NCBI GenBank assembly: GCA_963726315.1
Contig: CAVSBZ010000005.1
Span: 1,922,001-1,986,000, forward strand
Length of the DNA: 64,000 nt
Reading direction: 5' to 3'
Origin: FEB-25 sp963726315
GTDB lineage: Bacteria > Chloroflexota > Anaerolineae > Anaerolineales > UBA4823
Position 1 is the first letter of the stretch. Each line of letters opens with the position of its first letter. Of the stretch, positions 8,478 through 18,655 are shown piece after piece. The position numbers and the translations under genes are program-made. The notes below the pieces were generated by a model that did not search any database, was not told the DNA's origin, and saw nothing but the letters and a program-made list of their open reading frames with translations.

Positions 8478-10383
8478 ATGGCACAAATTGAATCTTTTCT
8501 ATCTGCTAGAGCATTTCTTTCACCTCAATTGGTGGATGAACGCATCTATTTCATCAGCAACCTCAGTGGTCAAATGAGTTTATATGCCATGGATTTTGGA
8601 GGCAGCGTGCCCGAGCCTCTTCTCCCCCCAGGGATTGCATTGCAAAACCCTCACCTTATCGGTGGAAAATCATTCTTCGTCTTTCCCAAGATCGGAAAAA
8701 TCCTGGTCATGTTGGACAAGGATGGAGATGAAAACTATCAGCCTACGATGATTTCACTCACAGGTGGGTATCCCGAACCAGTTTTACAGCAAAATTTTGA
8801 AAATTATCGGGTCCACCTGCATGGATGTGACCTGAAGCGCCAAACTTGTTACTTTTCCGTTGAATCTCGAACAGCGCCAATGAACGAAACTTTCCAATGG
8901 GATCTCAAAACGGGTAAGCTTGTTAAAATTGCCGAAAGCAGGTGGGGAGCGTATGTCAGTACCCACAATAAAGACCATTCCAAGCTGATCGTCATCGATG
9001 GCTACACCGCTGGTGATAACGTACTCTATTTATGGGAGAAGAATTCAAACCAGCGACAGCTGATTTATGGTACTCCGCTTGAGGCTCGAAAGCCCGATCA
9101 GGTTATTCCTTTCAACGCAATCGATGCAGTCCAATTTGTAGACCATGATCGAGGTTTATTAGTTTTATCAGCGATTTTTGAGGACACATTCGGGTTTGGA
9201 TATCTGCGTCTAAAACACCCGGAGGAGGTAAAACCGGTTAAAGTAAAAGGTGTTAAACATCACGGAAACGGTGAGCTCAACCGATGTGAATTCATTCGAA
9301 AGAACATATATCTGGTCGAATACAATATTGATGGGTGCTCGTGGCTTTATGAGGGCAGAATTCGACGAAGAGAAGTTAACTATGCGGCTTGGAAATGTCC
9401 TGGTCGGTAAGGGTCCGATCTCCAATGGAGTTTTGGAATTGGTCAGTTATGACAAGAAAAGTGATACATATATATTAAGCCACTCAACTGCCACTTCGCC
9501 AACCCAGATTTTTGCCATCTTCGGCAAGAACAGGGACCAGATCCTGATCCATACCAACGAACGTGTGCTCGGTTTGGCAGAGTCTCAGCTTTCTGCGGGA
9601 GAAGATGCATCGTTTATTTCGTATGATGGTTTACGGGTATCAGCGCGCTTATATCTGCCGGCAAAAGATTCGAAGTTCCAACCGCCGTTCCCGCTAGTTT
9701 ATTATATTCACGGTGGTCCACAGGGTCAGGAACGTCCAGATTTCGCCTGGTTCTCCATGCCACTGATCCAATTCTTGACTCTGAACGGGTTCGCTGTTTT
9801 CGTTCCCAACGTGCGTGGCAGTATGGGATATGGATTGAGTTATATGAAACAAGTGGATCATGATTGGGGTGGTCTTGACCGGCTGGATCACGTCCATGCG
9901 ATGAAAGTGTTGAAGAAAGATACCCGGATCGATATTTCCCGATCTGCAGTGGTTGGGCGTTCTTATGGTGGCTACATGACCCTCACCATGGCGTCCAGGC
10001 ACCCGGAACTATGGTCTGCTGCAGTGGATATGTTTGGTCCATATGATTTGATCACCTTCAGCAACCGCCTGCCTGAGACGTGGAAACCCTATTTTAAGGT
10101 CTCCCTCGGTGACCCGGTCGAAGACCGGGAATTTTTAACCGAGCGTTCTCCCCGCACCTATATTGATCAGATCAAATGCCCGCTGCTCGTTATCCAGGGG
10201 AAAAACGATCCCAGGGTGATCGAGCAGGAATCACATGACCTGGTTGAACACCTGCGTGGAATTGGCAAACAGGTAGAGTACCTGATGTTCGAGAATGAAG
10301 GTCATGATGTGCTCAAGCTGGAGAATCGCGTCACCTGTTACAACGCCATCACAGATTTCTTCAAAAAGCAACTGATGAAATAA
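8478..10383 (+). CDS. S9 family (prolyl oligopeptidase-type) peptidase (frameshift at 9353-9355)
   Basis: A beta-propeller N-terminal half (to about residue 360) is followed by an alpha/beta hydrolase domain. The catalytic Ser is in GRSYGGYMT, Asp in QGKNDPRV and His in NEGHDVLK, the order expected for S9. No signal peptide is seen, so it should be cytoplasmic and process short peptides. The frame shifts in the GGG at 9353-9355; removing one G joins CSWLYE to AEFDEEKLTM and gives 634 residues, normal for the family. AAGGGATAAACCA precedes the ATG. Its stop (TAA at 10381-10383) overlaps the trmI start. Confidence 0.9.
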
Positions 10384-11246
10384 TGGAAACTAAAATAAAT
10401 ACAGAGGCGCAAGCTGGCGATATTGCTCAACTGATCAGCGCACAAAATAAACGCTTTATTTTCCGCATCGTGCCTGACGGGAAATTTGAGACGCACCGTG
10501 GGTATATCAGCCATAATGAGCTGATCGGAAAACCCTGGGGGACCACGGTATTGAGCCACATGGGTAGCCCTTTCGTACTGCTCCAGCCTTCCCTGGCTGA
10601 TATCCTGGTGGAGACACGCCGGAATACCCAGATCATGTATCCCAAGGATATCGGTTATATCCTGGTAGCCATGGATATTGGTCCTGGAAAGCATATTTTA
10701 GAAGCCGGCACAGGCTCAGGCTCGTTCACTACCGCCCTGGCTTATGCAGTCGGTCCACAGGGGCAAGTGACAACCTACGAATCCCGCCAGGAGTTCCAAA
10801 ACCTGGCGCAAAAAAACCTGGACCGGCTTGGTCTTGCTGATCGCGTCGATTTCAAACTGCGCGATATCGTCGAGGGTTTCGATGAAGTAAATGTCGACGC
10901 TGTTTTCCTCGACCTGCCCAACCCTCAGGATTATCTCCCGCAAGCCAAGAAAGCTTTGAAACCCGGGGGTCACCTGGGATGTATTTTACCGACCACCAAC
11001 CAGGTTTCCACGCTCCTGGTTGCGCTCAGGCGGTCAAATTTTGCATTCATCGAGGTGTGTGAAATCCTGGTACGTTATTACAAGGCGATTGCAGATCGCT
11101 TACGACCCACAGATAGGATGATTGCCCATACCGGGTACCTGGTATTTGCACGGTCTGTTCTTCCAGAAATTGTTAACTTTATTAGCACCGACCGGAAACG
11201 TAGAGCAGAAACCGATGAGCGCGATGAAGATATAGCACCTCCCTAA
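10383..11246 (+). CDS. trmI: tRNA (adenine-58-N1)-methyltransferase
   Basis: The enzyme makes m1A58 in the T loop of tRNAs using SAM and acts as a homotetramer. At 287 residues it has the N-terminal small domain (GYISHNELIGKPWG) and the Rossmann domain with motif I in EAGTGSGSFT, the preceding QIMYPKDIGYI typical of TrmI, and VDAVFLDLPNP for the catalytic Asp-Pro loop. The ATG overlaps the preceding stop by one base (TAATG), so it is coupled to the S9 peptidase gene. Confidence 0.93.
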   Translation: METKINTEAQAGDIAQLISAQNKRFIFRIVPDGKFETHRGYISHNELIGKPWGTTVLSHMGSPFVLLQPSLADILVETRRNTQIMYPKDIGYILVAMDIGPGKHILEAGTGSGSFTTALAYAVGPQGQVTTYESRQEFQNLAQKNLDRLGLADRVDFKLRDIVEGFDEVNVDAVFLDLPNPQDYLPQAKKALKPGGHLGCILPTTNQVSTLLVALRRSNFAFIEVCEILVRYYKAIADRLRPTDRMIAHTGYLVFARSVLPEIVNFISTDRKRRAETDERDEDIAPP

Positions 11247-11265
11247 TAATATTCCCAGGAAAAAT

Positions 11266-11919
11266 ATGCCTGTGATTACTGATGAATATATCACCCGACA
11301 GTTGGCAGAAGTCCTGCAGCCTGGGATTGATTATCCAAATTGGTCCGAGTCGCTTTCGGGTTCAGCCCGTCCTGCGGCAGTATTAATTCCCCTCTTCCAT
11401 GCCACAGAAGAAGATAGGCAGAACCATATCTGGCAGGTTTTACTTACCCGCCGAACGGAGGTGGTCGCCGAACACCAGGGGCAGGTAGCTTTCCCTGGCG
11501 GACGGGCAGATCCTACCGATTTATCGCCTAAATCGACTGCCTTGCGCGAGGCATACGAAGAGATTGGGATTGATCCAATTCAGGTGAGACTATTGGGACG
11601 GATGAACAGGCTGCGCACCATCACGAATTACTGCGTCACTCCGATCGTCGGAGTGATCCCGTGGCCTTTTCCGATACAGATTGAGGAAATAGAAGTAAGC
11701 CGGGTCTTCTCGATCCCGTTGGAATGGCTGGCAAATCCGGATAACCACGAGATCCGTCAACGCAACGTCCCGGAAGCCTTTTTAAAAATATTGAAATCAT
11801 CAACGCATCCAGTAATCTATTTCAAAACCTACCAGGATGAGCTGTTATGGGGAGTTAGCGCAGAGATCACGCTTAATTTTGTGAATATTCTATATAATAA
11901 AAAACTGGCGGGCGATTGA
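11266..11919 (+). CDS. NUDIX hydrolase, probable CoA pyrophosphatase
   Basis: The 217-residue protein has the CoA-type signature VAEHQGQVAFPGG just before the Nudix box, which reads GGRADPTDLS...ALREAYEEIGI. The box glutamates (REAYEE) that bind Mg2+ are intact. Members cleave CoA and related diphosphates to 4'-phosphopantetheine and 3',5'-ADP. It follows trmI by 19 bases with a CAGGA site and ends inside the loop of a convergent terminator. Confidence 0.88.
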   Translation: MPVITDEYITRQLAEVLQPGIDYPNWSESLSGSARPAAVLIPLFHATEEDRQNHIWQVLLTRRTEVVAEHQGQVAFPGGRADPTDLSPKSTALREAYEEIGIDPIQVRLLGRMNRLRTITNYCVTPIVGVIPWPFPIQIEEIEVSRVFSIPLEWLANPDNHEIRQRNVPEAFLKILKSSTHPVIYFKTYQDELLWGVSAEITLNFVNILYNKKLAGD

Positions 11920-11932
11920 CTCGCCCGCCAGT
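11904..11932. terminator. Convergent terminator between Nudix and L25 genes
   Basis: A 12 bp perfect stem ACTGGCGGGCGA/TCGCCCGCCAGT with a five-base loop that contains the Nudix stop codon. A-rich sequence on its left (T-rich on the minus strand) makes it a good terminator for L25; it may also stop the plus-strand transcript. Confidence 0.88.
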
Positions 11933-11934
11933 GA

Positions 11935-12597
11935 TTACTTGGCTTCTTCCTCTTCCCCCTCTTCCTCTTTCTTGCCGTGTTCAATGATCTCCGGCTCTTC
12001 CGTCAAAACTTCTTCTACTACAGGAGCGACCTCGACCTCTTCAGCTGCCTGGGCAGTGATGAGTGCGATCATGGTATCCGGATCCTCTAGGATTTTAACC
12101 CCATCCGGTACAGTAAGATCACGGACGTAAATCCCATCCCCGATTTTCGTCAACCCCGAGACGTCTACCACAAATCGTTCCGGTAGATCCTGAGGCAAAC
12201 ATTCAACTTCGACTTCATCGGAACCGGTCATCAGGACTCCGCTGAAATCCTTGATTGCGGGAGCGACACCAACAATCTCCATATATACCTGTGAGCGCAG
12301 CTTCTCCTTCATGGAAACTGCCAGGAAATCTATGTGCAGCAAGGTTCCGCTGATTTTATTGCGTTGTTTTTCGCGCACCAACGCTCGATGTGTTTCTCCT
12401 TCCACATCGACGGTCACCAATGCCGACGGAGCCAGTCCTGCCAGGATCTTGGCGGTATCGCGTAGATCCATCAGGATAGAAATTGGGTCGATATTGTGAC
12501 CATAAATCACCGCGGGAAGCTGACCTTCCCTACGCATCGCCTTAACTTGTTTGCCGATTAGAGTGCGGCGATTCGCCTTCAATATAATTTCTTCCAT
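11935..12597 (-). CDS. rplY: 50S ribosomal protein L25, general stress (CTC) form
   Basis: L25 binds 5S rRNA. This is the long CTC type: an N-terminal L25 domain (LPAVIYGHNIDPISI) plus the C-terminal beta domain (VECLPQDLPERFVVDVSGL), 220 residues. It ends in an acidic tail rich in Glu, common in this family outside the Gammaproteobacteria. I prefer the ATG at 12597 (MEEIILKANRRT) since GGAAGGG lies just before it; the upstream 11 residues in frame look like leader. Monocistronic. Confidence 0.93.
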   Translation of the reverse strand: MEEIILKANRRTLIGKQVKAMRREGQLPAVIYGHNIDPISILMDLRDTAKILAGLAPSALVTVDVEGETHRALVREKQRNKISGTLLHIDFLAVSMKEKLRSQVYMEIVGVAPAIKDFSGVLMTGSDEVEVECLPQDLPERFVVDVSGLTKIGDGIYVRDLTVPDGVKILEDPDTMIALITAQAAEEVEVAPVVEEVLTEEPEIIEHGKKEEEGEEEEAK

Positions 12598-12844
12598 TAT
12601 TCCCTTCCTCGAGCGCCTCTCACCTCTCAAGGCAATGATGCCTGAGGATTACCTTCGCTCTATTGGTTGTTCCGGTATCCACCGGTTGGAAATTTGCCTC
12701 AGGATATGCGCTGAGCAAGATACATCCTGTGATGCACACCAATCCTTGGGCAAAAAAATCGCCTCAGCCTCGGAGACGTCTCAAAAGCAGGCTGAATTTT
12801 AGCCGCGTTGCACACTTTCGTCAATCCATAAACGCAGAGGAAGT

Positions 12845-12856
12845 TATAATTCCACC
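12845..12856 (+). promoter_or_regulatory. Leaderless-type promoter of the DUF3267 gene
   Basis: TATAAT at 12845-12850 stands six bases before the ATG at 12857, with only TCCACC between and no Shine-Dalgarno sequence. Confidence 0.55.
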
Positions 12857-13459
12857 ATGAATGCCATCAAGGATTTACCTACCAACTATCATCACCGAAA
12901 GACACTGGATCTATCTGGTTCTCGGACAGTGCTTTGGTTAAACCTGGCTACTATCCCGCTCCTTTTCTTTTTTGGTTGGTTATTCAACCGTATTATCGTA
13001 TACCTGCGGTCATTCAATCCATTTCAAAATGGGTTTTGGGGTCTGGTGAGCACTTTTTCGGGTTGGGGTTTGATTGTGATCCTGGTTGCTGTCATCTTAA
13101 TGCTGGTTGTCCACGAGCTCATCCATGGGTTGTTTTTTTGGTTATTCACCCGCGAACGACCGAAGTTTGCCTTGAGATCGGGATATGCCTTTGCTGCTGC
13201 ACCTGAGTGGTACTTGCCAAAGGCGCAATATATCATCGTGGGTTTATCTCCGTTAATCGTAATTTCTGTTGTGTGTATCGTCATCGCATCATTTGTGCCA
13301 GCCTCCATTGCCCCCTACCCATTGTTTATTGCTACATTCAATGCTGCCGGGGCACTCGGAGATATGCTTGTGGTTGCCTGGGTATCAAAACAAACCGGTT
13401 CAGTTCTGGTAAGAGACCTCGGAGATAGATTTTCATCTTTTGTCCCGGAAATCGAATGA
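12857..13459 (+). CDS. DUF3267 membrane protein, putative zinc metalloprotease
   Basis: A 200-residue integral membrane protein with about four hydrophobic segments (roughly 26-45, 68-92, 125-148, 152-172). An HExxH zinc motif reads VHELIHGLF near residue 86, at the end of a membrane helix, as in site-2-type and DUF3267 proteins. Substrate is unknown. The next gene's ATG overlaps the stop (ATGA at 13456-13459), so it is coupled to the RsmC-like methyltransferase. Confidence 0.8.
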   Translation: MNAIKDLPTNYHHRKTLDLSGSRTVLWLNLATIPLLFFFGWLFNRIIVYLRSFNPFQNGFWGLVSTFSGWGLIVILVAVILMLVVHELIHGLFFWLFTRERPKFALRSGYAFAAAPEWYLPKAQYIIVGLSPLIVISVVCIVIASFVPASIAPYPLFIATFNAAGALGDMLVVAWVSKQTGSVLVRDLGDRFSSFVPEIE

Positions 13460-14691
13460 CCGAGCAATCCAGCTTTTCCGCGCCTGCTACCTTCCTGGCT
13501 AGCCAAAAATTTATGGTGAAACTTGGGGATAAGCAAATTCAGGTCTGTTCACAGCTTGGTCTGCCAGATTGGGAGCAGGTTTACCCATCAGCACGGCTGT
13601 GTGCTGACAATATCAATTTTTCCAATGAAGATCAGGTGCTCTTGTTTGGCTGCCACCAGGGTGCACTGGCCGCTTACCTGTCACTGGTTATACCAGCAGG
13701 TCAGTTAACGATAACAGATCATAACGTCACTGCATTAGAGGTTACGAAGCAAACTTTGTCTGCCAACAATGCTCCTCCCCTCAATATCCTGACCGATATT
13801 GAGTTGCCTCCAGAATACGCTCATCAATTTACCGTAGCCATCATCCAAATTCCAAAAGGCAGGCTGCTCGCTCGCAGATGGCTCGTACGGGCATTCGATG
13901 CCCTGGCTGCGAATGGAAATCTGTATCTCGTGGGCTCCAACCATTGGGGAATCCAGTCAATCATCAAAGATGCCCAGGCCTTATTTGGAACGGGAAGGAT
14001 AGTGGCGTATAAAAAAGGCAATCGTTTGGCGCATTTCATAAAAAAATCCGGCGATGATCTGAAACCTGACTGGACCCATGCTGCCGGTATAGAAACCCAC
14101 ACCTGGGTCGAGTTTTCAATCACAATTGGTGAACACCCTTATACAATTCGCAGCCTGCCAGGAATATTTTCATTTGATCACCTGGATGAGGGAACGGAGA
14201 TGCTTTTATCCACTGCTCAAATTTCACCACATGCGAAAGTGCTGGATGCAGGCTGTGGTTTTGGGATTATCGGCTTGTTTGCTGCAATCAATGGTGCAGA
14301 AACGGTGCACTTGGTGGATAATAATCTGCTTGCCATAGCCGCAAGCCAGGAAACACTATCATTAAATGGGATCAAGAACGCACAAGTGTTTGCAGGAGAT
14401 TTACTCAACCCCGTTCTCCCTGATCATTATGACCTGATCCTATCCAATCCACCTTTCCATACTGGAATGGCAGTAGATTATCAGGTAGCCCATGCGTTGA
14501 TTGAAGCTTCCTTCCTGGCGCTCAACCCGGGTGGTCAGTTAGTTATCGTTGCAAACCGCTTTATTCGGTATGACCGCCTGATAAAGGAAATTTTTGGAAA
14601 TATAGCCATCCTGTCTGAATCAGGAAAATTTCACCTCCTTTCTGGATTAAAATCAAGCCAAGAAATTATGCTGACGAAAATGGGAGGCTGA
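13456..14691 (+). CDS. Class I SAM methyltransferase, RsmC/RlmG-like
   Basis: A 411-residue protein with two methyltransferase-like halves, as in RsmC and RlmG, which make m2G in 16S or 23S rRNA. The N-terminal half is degenerate. The C-terminal half has motif I in VLDAGCGFGIIGL and the guanine-binding motif IV in LILSNPPFHTG. Which rRNA base it modifies cannot be told from sequence. It starts at the DUF3267 stop and is followed without a gap by the MBL gene (TGA at 14689-14691, ATG at 14692). Confidence 0.8.
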   Translation: MTEQSSFSAPATFLASQKFMVKLGDKQIQVCSQLGLPDWEQVYPSARLCADNINFSNEDQVLLFGCHQGALAAYLSLVIPAGQLTITDHNVTALEVTKQTLSANNAPPLNILTDIELPPEYAHQFTVAIIQIPKGRLLARRWLVRAFDALAANGNLYLVGSNHWGIQSIIKDAQALFGTGRIVAYKKGNRLAHFIKKSGDDLKPDWTHAAGIETHTWVEFSITIGEHPYTIRSLPGIFSFDHLDEGTEMLLSTAQISPHAKVLDAGCGFGIIGLFAAINGAETVHLVDNNLLAIAASQETLSLNGIKNAQVFAGDLLNPVLPDHYDLILSNPPFHTGMAVDYQVAHALIEASFLALNPGGQLVIVANRFIRYDRLIKEIFGNIAILSESGKFHLLSGLKSSQEIMLTKMGG

Positions 14692-15600
14692 ATGGATAGT
14701 CCCATAATCCATACTATCGACCTGAATTTTAAGGGGAGAACTGGTACCATCGGAGCCTACCTGGTGCCACATTCAGACGGGGCGATCCTGGTGGAAACAG
14801 GTCCAGGCTCAACCATCCAAAACCTGATGGCGGGAATGAAACAAGTCGGATTTGACGTCGGAAATATAAGCGGAGTATTTCTCACCCATATCCATCTCGA
14901 TCATGCCGGTGCCGCGGGGTGGCTGGCGCAACAAGGCTGCCAGATTTATGTCCATGAGAATGGTGCTCCTCATCTGGTCAATCCTGAGAAATTGCTCGCC
15001 AGCGCCGGCCGGTTGTATGGAGATAAAATGGACAGCCTGTGGGGAGAATTTTTACCTGTGCACGGAGATAAGATCACCATCCTTCACGATAACGATGTGG
15101 TTAATGCTGGCGATTTAGCGATCCGTGCCATGGATGTTCCCGGTCATGCCAGCCATCACCTGGCCTACCTCATAGGAGATGCGTGTTTCAGTGGTGATAT
15201 TGGAGGTATCCGCCTCAATGCTCGTCAATATATCAGTCTACCGATGCCGCCACCCGATCTAAACCTGGAAACGTGGCGGAAAAGTATAAATCATATCCAG
15301 AACTTCAATCCCTCACGCATCGTGCCAACCCATTTCGGGGTTTATGCAGACGCCAGGTGGCATCTCCAGGCAGTTTTGGATGGGCTGGATGAAGTGGAAA
15401 CCTGGATGCAAGAAAGATTACTCCTAAATCCCTCGTTGGATGAACTACGCCAACAATTCATTGAGTTTGAGCAGCTGCGCGCCCAGAAATATCATGTAGA
15501 GAAGACCGCGGTAGAGAACCAGCAGATCGCCAATCCATCCTCCATGTCAGCAGATGGCATCTTCAGATACTGGAACAAATTTAGAAAACCGGAAATTTAA
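14692..15600 (+). CDS. Metallo-beta-lactamase fold hydrolase
   Basis: A 302-residue cytoplasmic protein with the zinc signature THIHLDHAG near residue 66. Further ligands are in DVPGHASHH, SGDIGG and PTHFG, the order expected for a dinuclear MBL enzyme of the glyoxalase II/RNase Z-like group. It immediately follows the methyltransferase gene. Substrate unknown. Confidence 0.88.
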   Translation: MDSPIIHTIDLNFKGRTGTIGAYLVPHSDGAILVETGPGSTIQNLMAGMKQVGFDVGNISGVFLTHIHLDHAGAAGWLAQQGCQIYVHENGAPHLVNPEKLLASAGRLYGDKMDSLWGEFLPVHGDKITILHDNDVVNAGDLAIRAMDVPGHASHHLAYLIGDACFSGDIGGIRLNARQYISLPMPPPDLNLETWRKSINHIQNFNPSRIVPTHFGVYADARWHLQAVLDGLDEVETWMQERLLLNPSLDELRQQFIEFEQLRAQKYHVEKTAVENQQIANPSSMSADGIFRYWNKFRKPEI

Positions 15601-15747
15601 AATGTTGCATGTCTCAGCGCTTTTGTTCGATCAAATGACTATACGATATCGATATGTCCAATATTGGATTTCTTTCTCACCACTATCGATGAACTTTTAT
15701 ATAGCTACATAAATCAAAATATACAAAGATAAAAATCGGAGATTCTC

Positions 15748-17421
15748 ATGGATTTTGATCATTACTTTACCAACGAAGAGTTATCCCAGCTTCTAACAGA
15801 ATGGGGTGCAAAATATCCTGATCTCATTAATGTGAGCTCGATTGGGACCAGTCATGAAGGGAGTCCCATCCAGCTGTTAACCATAACCAACCAGTCAACC
15901 GGGTCGGATTTGGAAAAACCAGCCATATGGATTGACGCTAATCTGCACGCCACTGAGATCACCGGCACCACCTCAGCCTTGTACATTGCATATAACTTAT
16001 TAGTCGGATACGGTACTGATAAGCACATCACCCGCCAGCTGGATCAGAGCGTGTATTATATCGTCCCACGTGCGAACCCTGATGGGGCTCACTGGGCGAT
16101 GGCACCCAATCCACGTTACGTGCGTTCGGGAGTGAGGCCTTATCCGTGGGAGGAAAAAGACGAAGGCTTGTTCACCCAGGATATCAATGGTGATGGAAAA
16201 ATACTCCAGATGAGATTGCAAGATCCCAACGGCGATTGGAAGGTCAGCTCATTAGACCCACGCTTGATGGAGAAGCGTTCAATAGATGAGAGCGGTGGTA
16301 ATTATTACCGCTTATTTACTGAGGGGCTACTCGAGGATTATGATGGCTATGTCATCAAATTAGCCAGACCGTTGGAAGGTCTTGATTTCAACCGTAATTT
16401 CCCCTTCGAATGGCGTACTGAAGGAGAACAGAACGGTGCTGGTCCATACCCCACCTCTGAACCAGAGACGCGTGCCCTGACAGATTTTGTGATTACACAC
16501 CCGAATATCAATGTAGCGATTACATTTCATACTTTCAGCCGGGTCATTCTACGCCCGTATAGCACAAAATCAGATGATGACATGAACACCGAAGACCTGT
16601 GGGTGTTCAAGAAGATCGGTGAGATCGGCACAAAAATCAGTGGCTATCGCAGTGTGTCCACTTTCCATGATTTCAAATACCACCCCAAGGAAGTAACTAC
16701 CGGTGCATTTGATGATTGGATGTATGACCACCATGGAGTTTTTACCTATACCATTGAGCTGTGGGACCTGCCCACTGAGGCTGGGATTAAAGACCGCAAG
16801 TGGATTGAATGGTGGCGGGAGCATCCGCATGAAGAGGACCTGCAGATATTGAAATGGATTGATGAACATGGCGCACCGGATGCCTATATGCCATGGCAGC
16901 CTTTCGATCACCCCCAGCTGGGAAAAATCGAGCTGGGTGGTTGGAATAATATGTACACCTGGCGTAATCCACCGTTAGGTTTTGTTGAGGCGGAAGTAAA
17001 AAAGCATTACCCCTTCATCCTCACCCTGGGAGATCTGCTGCCTCATCTCTCGATTCACACGATTAAGGTTGAGAAGATAAATCCAGATAAGTATCACCTC
17101 AATTTAGTCGTCGAAAATAGCGGCTTTTTACCCAGCTATACCAGCCAGCAAAGTAAAACGCGAAAATCGTGCCGCCCGGTCAGAGTGGTGATCGAGCTAC
17201 CTGACGGCGCATTGCTGACCAGTGGAAAACACCGCCAGGAGTTAGGTCATCTCGAAGGTCGAAGTAATAAATTGGAAGTAGCGGCACTATCTGCAGATAG
17301 CCCCACAGACAACCGTGCTCGTCTCGAGTGGGTGATTGAGGCACAGCCAGGGACAACAGTCAAGCTTAAGGTGCTGAGTGAACGTGCTGGGTCAATCTCT
17401 CAAGAAGTTGTCCTGCAATAA
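15748..17421 (+). CDS. M14 family zinc carboxypeptidase
   Basis: A 557-residue protein. Zinc ligands are His66 and Glu69 in NLHATE and His261 in TFHTFSR; the substrate-binding Arg is in FNRNFPFEW near residue 215, and the catalytic Glu is in TIELWDLP near residue 337. So the M14 site is complete. A beta-rich C-terminal domain follows (from about 430). No signal peptide is visible. The Xaa-Pro peptidase gene follows 26 bases later, so the two probably degrade peptides together. ATCGGAGATTCTC before the ATG gives a GGAG site. Confidence 0.9.
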   Translation: MDFDHYFTNEELSQLLTEWGAKYPDLINVSSIGTSHEGSPIQLLTITNQSTGSDLEKPAIWIDANLHATEITGTTSALYIAYNLLVGYGTDKHITRQLDQSVYYIVPRANPDGAHWAMAPNPRYVRSGVRPYPWEEKDEGLFTQDINGDGKILQMRLQDPNGDWKVSSLDPRLMEKRSIDESGGNYYRLFTEGLLEDYDGYVIKLARPLEGLDFNRNFPFEWRTEGEQNGAGPYPTSEPETRALTDFVITHPNINVAITFHTFSRVILRPYSTKSDDDMNTEDLWVFKKIGEIGTKISGYRSVSTFHDFKYHPKEVTTGAFDDWMYDHHGVFTYTIELWDLPTEAGIKDRKWIEWWREHPHEEDLQILKWIDEHGAPDAYMPWQPFDHPQLGKIELGGWNNMYTWRNPPLGFVEAEVKKHYPFILTLGDLLPHLSIHTIKVEKINPDKYHLNLVVENSGFLPSYTSQQSKTRKSCRPVRVVIELPDGALLTSGKHRQELGHLEGRSNKLEVAALSADSPTDNRARLEWVIEAQPGTTVKLKVLSERAGSISQEVVLQ

Positions 17422-17447
17422 TCTATTAGAATGATTAAGAGGCTGCG

Positions 17448-18632
17448 ATGAATCCGATTCTGGTTCAGGAAAAAGTACAACAAGCCATTGGAATATTACA
17501 GGAAATGGGCGTTGATATGTGGCTGACCTTCGTCAGAGAGACTACCGCTGGCGGCGATCCTGTCCTTCCACTTATTTATGGTCTCGACCTGACCTGGCAA
17601 AGCGCGCTGATATTATGCAGGACAGGAGAGCGTATCGCGATCGTCGGCAGACTTGAAGCTGAAGCAGCACGCCGTACTGGTGCCTATGACGAGATTATCC
17701 ATTACGATCAGTCTATTCAGTCGGCGTTATTGGGTGTTCTTGAACGATTGAACCCAAACCAAATTGCCATCAACTATTCGATCGACGATGTTCATGCCGA
17801 TGGGCTGTCTTTTGGGATGTACCAACTTTTATCCAGGTATCTGGGCACACCATATCGATCCAGGTTGGTCAGCGCAGAAAAACTGCACAGCGCCCTGCGT
17901 GGGCGTAAAACAGTGCAGGAAATCGAGCTTATTCGGGCTGCCATTCGTACGACTGCGAGAATTTTTCAGAATACGTTTGATTTTATCCAAGTTGGTATGA
18001 CTGAGGTCGAAATCAGCGATTTCATGCATGCCCAGCTGGACGAATCCCGTGTGCAACCCGCCTGGGAGCTGATCAATTGTCCAACCGTAAACAACGGACC
18101 TGATTCACCCATCGGGCATGTGGGACCGACCGAGTTAAAAATCTCGCCTGGGCAAATCGTTCATTTTGACTTCGGTGTGCTGCAGGACGATTATTGCTCC
18201 GACATCCAGCGCGTGGTCTATTTCCGCCGTCGGGGTGAGCAAGCACCTCCTGCTGAGGTCCAACGTGCATTTAACACTGTCAGGAAAGCCATCCAGGCTG
18301 CATTTCAGTCCATGAAACCTGGAGTCACCGGTAAATCAATTGACCAAATTGCCCGCCAGACGATCCTGGAAGCAGGCTATCCGGAATTCCCTTATGCTAC
18401 CGGTCACCAGGTGGGACGCGTGGTGCATGATGGTGCTGCCATCCTTGGACCGGAGTGGGAGCGATATGGAGACACGCCGAATTACCCGCTCGAAGCTGGT
18501 CAGGTTTATACTCTTGAGCCTGGGTTGGCAGTGCCGGGGTTTGGCTACCTTGGGCTAGAAGAAGATGTACTGGTCACTGATAATGGAGCCGAATACCTGG
18601 GTGACCCCCAGACCGAATTAATCGTCAAGTAA
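17448..18632 (+). CDS. M24 family Xaa-Pro aminopeptidase
   Basis: A 394-residue pita-bread-fold metallopeptidase that releases N-terminal residues before proline. The metal ligands are the two Asp in HFDFGVLQDDYCSD, His in TGHQVGRVVHDG, and two Glu in YTLEPGLAV and GLEEDVLV. The N-terminal creatinase-like domain (1-150) is present. It is the second gene of a peptide-degradation pair with the M14 enzyme. Confidence 0.92.
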   Translation: MNPILVQEKVQQAIGILQEMGVDMWLTFVRETTAGGDPVLPLIYGLDLTWQSALILCRTGERIAIVGRLEAEAARRTGAYDEIIHYDQSIQSALLGVLERLNPNQIAINYSIDDVHADGLSFGMYQLLSRYLGTPYRSRLVSAEKLHSALRGRKTVQEIELIRAAIRTTARIFQNTFDFIQVGMTEVEISDFMHAQLDESRVQPAWELINCPTVNNGPDSPIGHVGPTELKISPGQIVHFDFGVLQDDYCSDIQRVVYFRRRGEQAPPAEVQRAFNTVRKAIQAAFQSMKPGVTGKSIDQIARQTILEAGYPEFPYATGHQVGRVVHDGAAILGPEWERYGDTPNYPLEAGQVYTLEPGLAVPGFGYLGLEEDVLVTDNGAEYLGDPQTELIVK

Positions 18633-18655
18633 TTTGTAATGTAAGATAGAGGGAT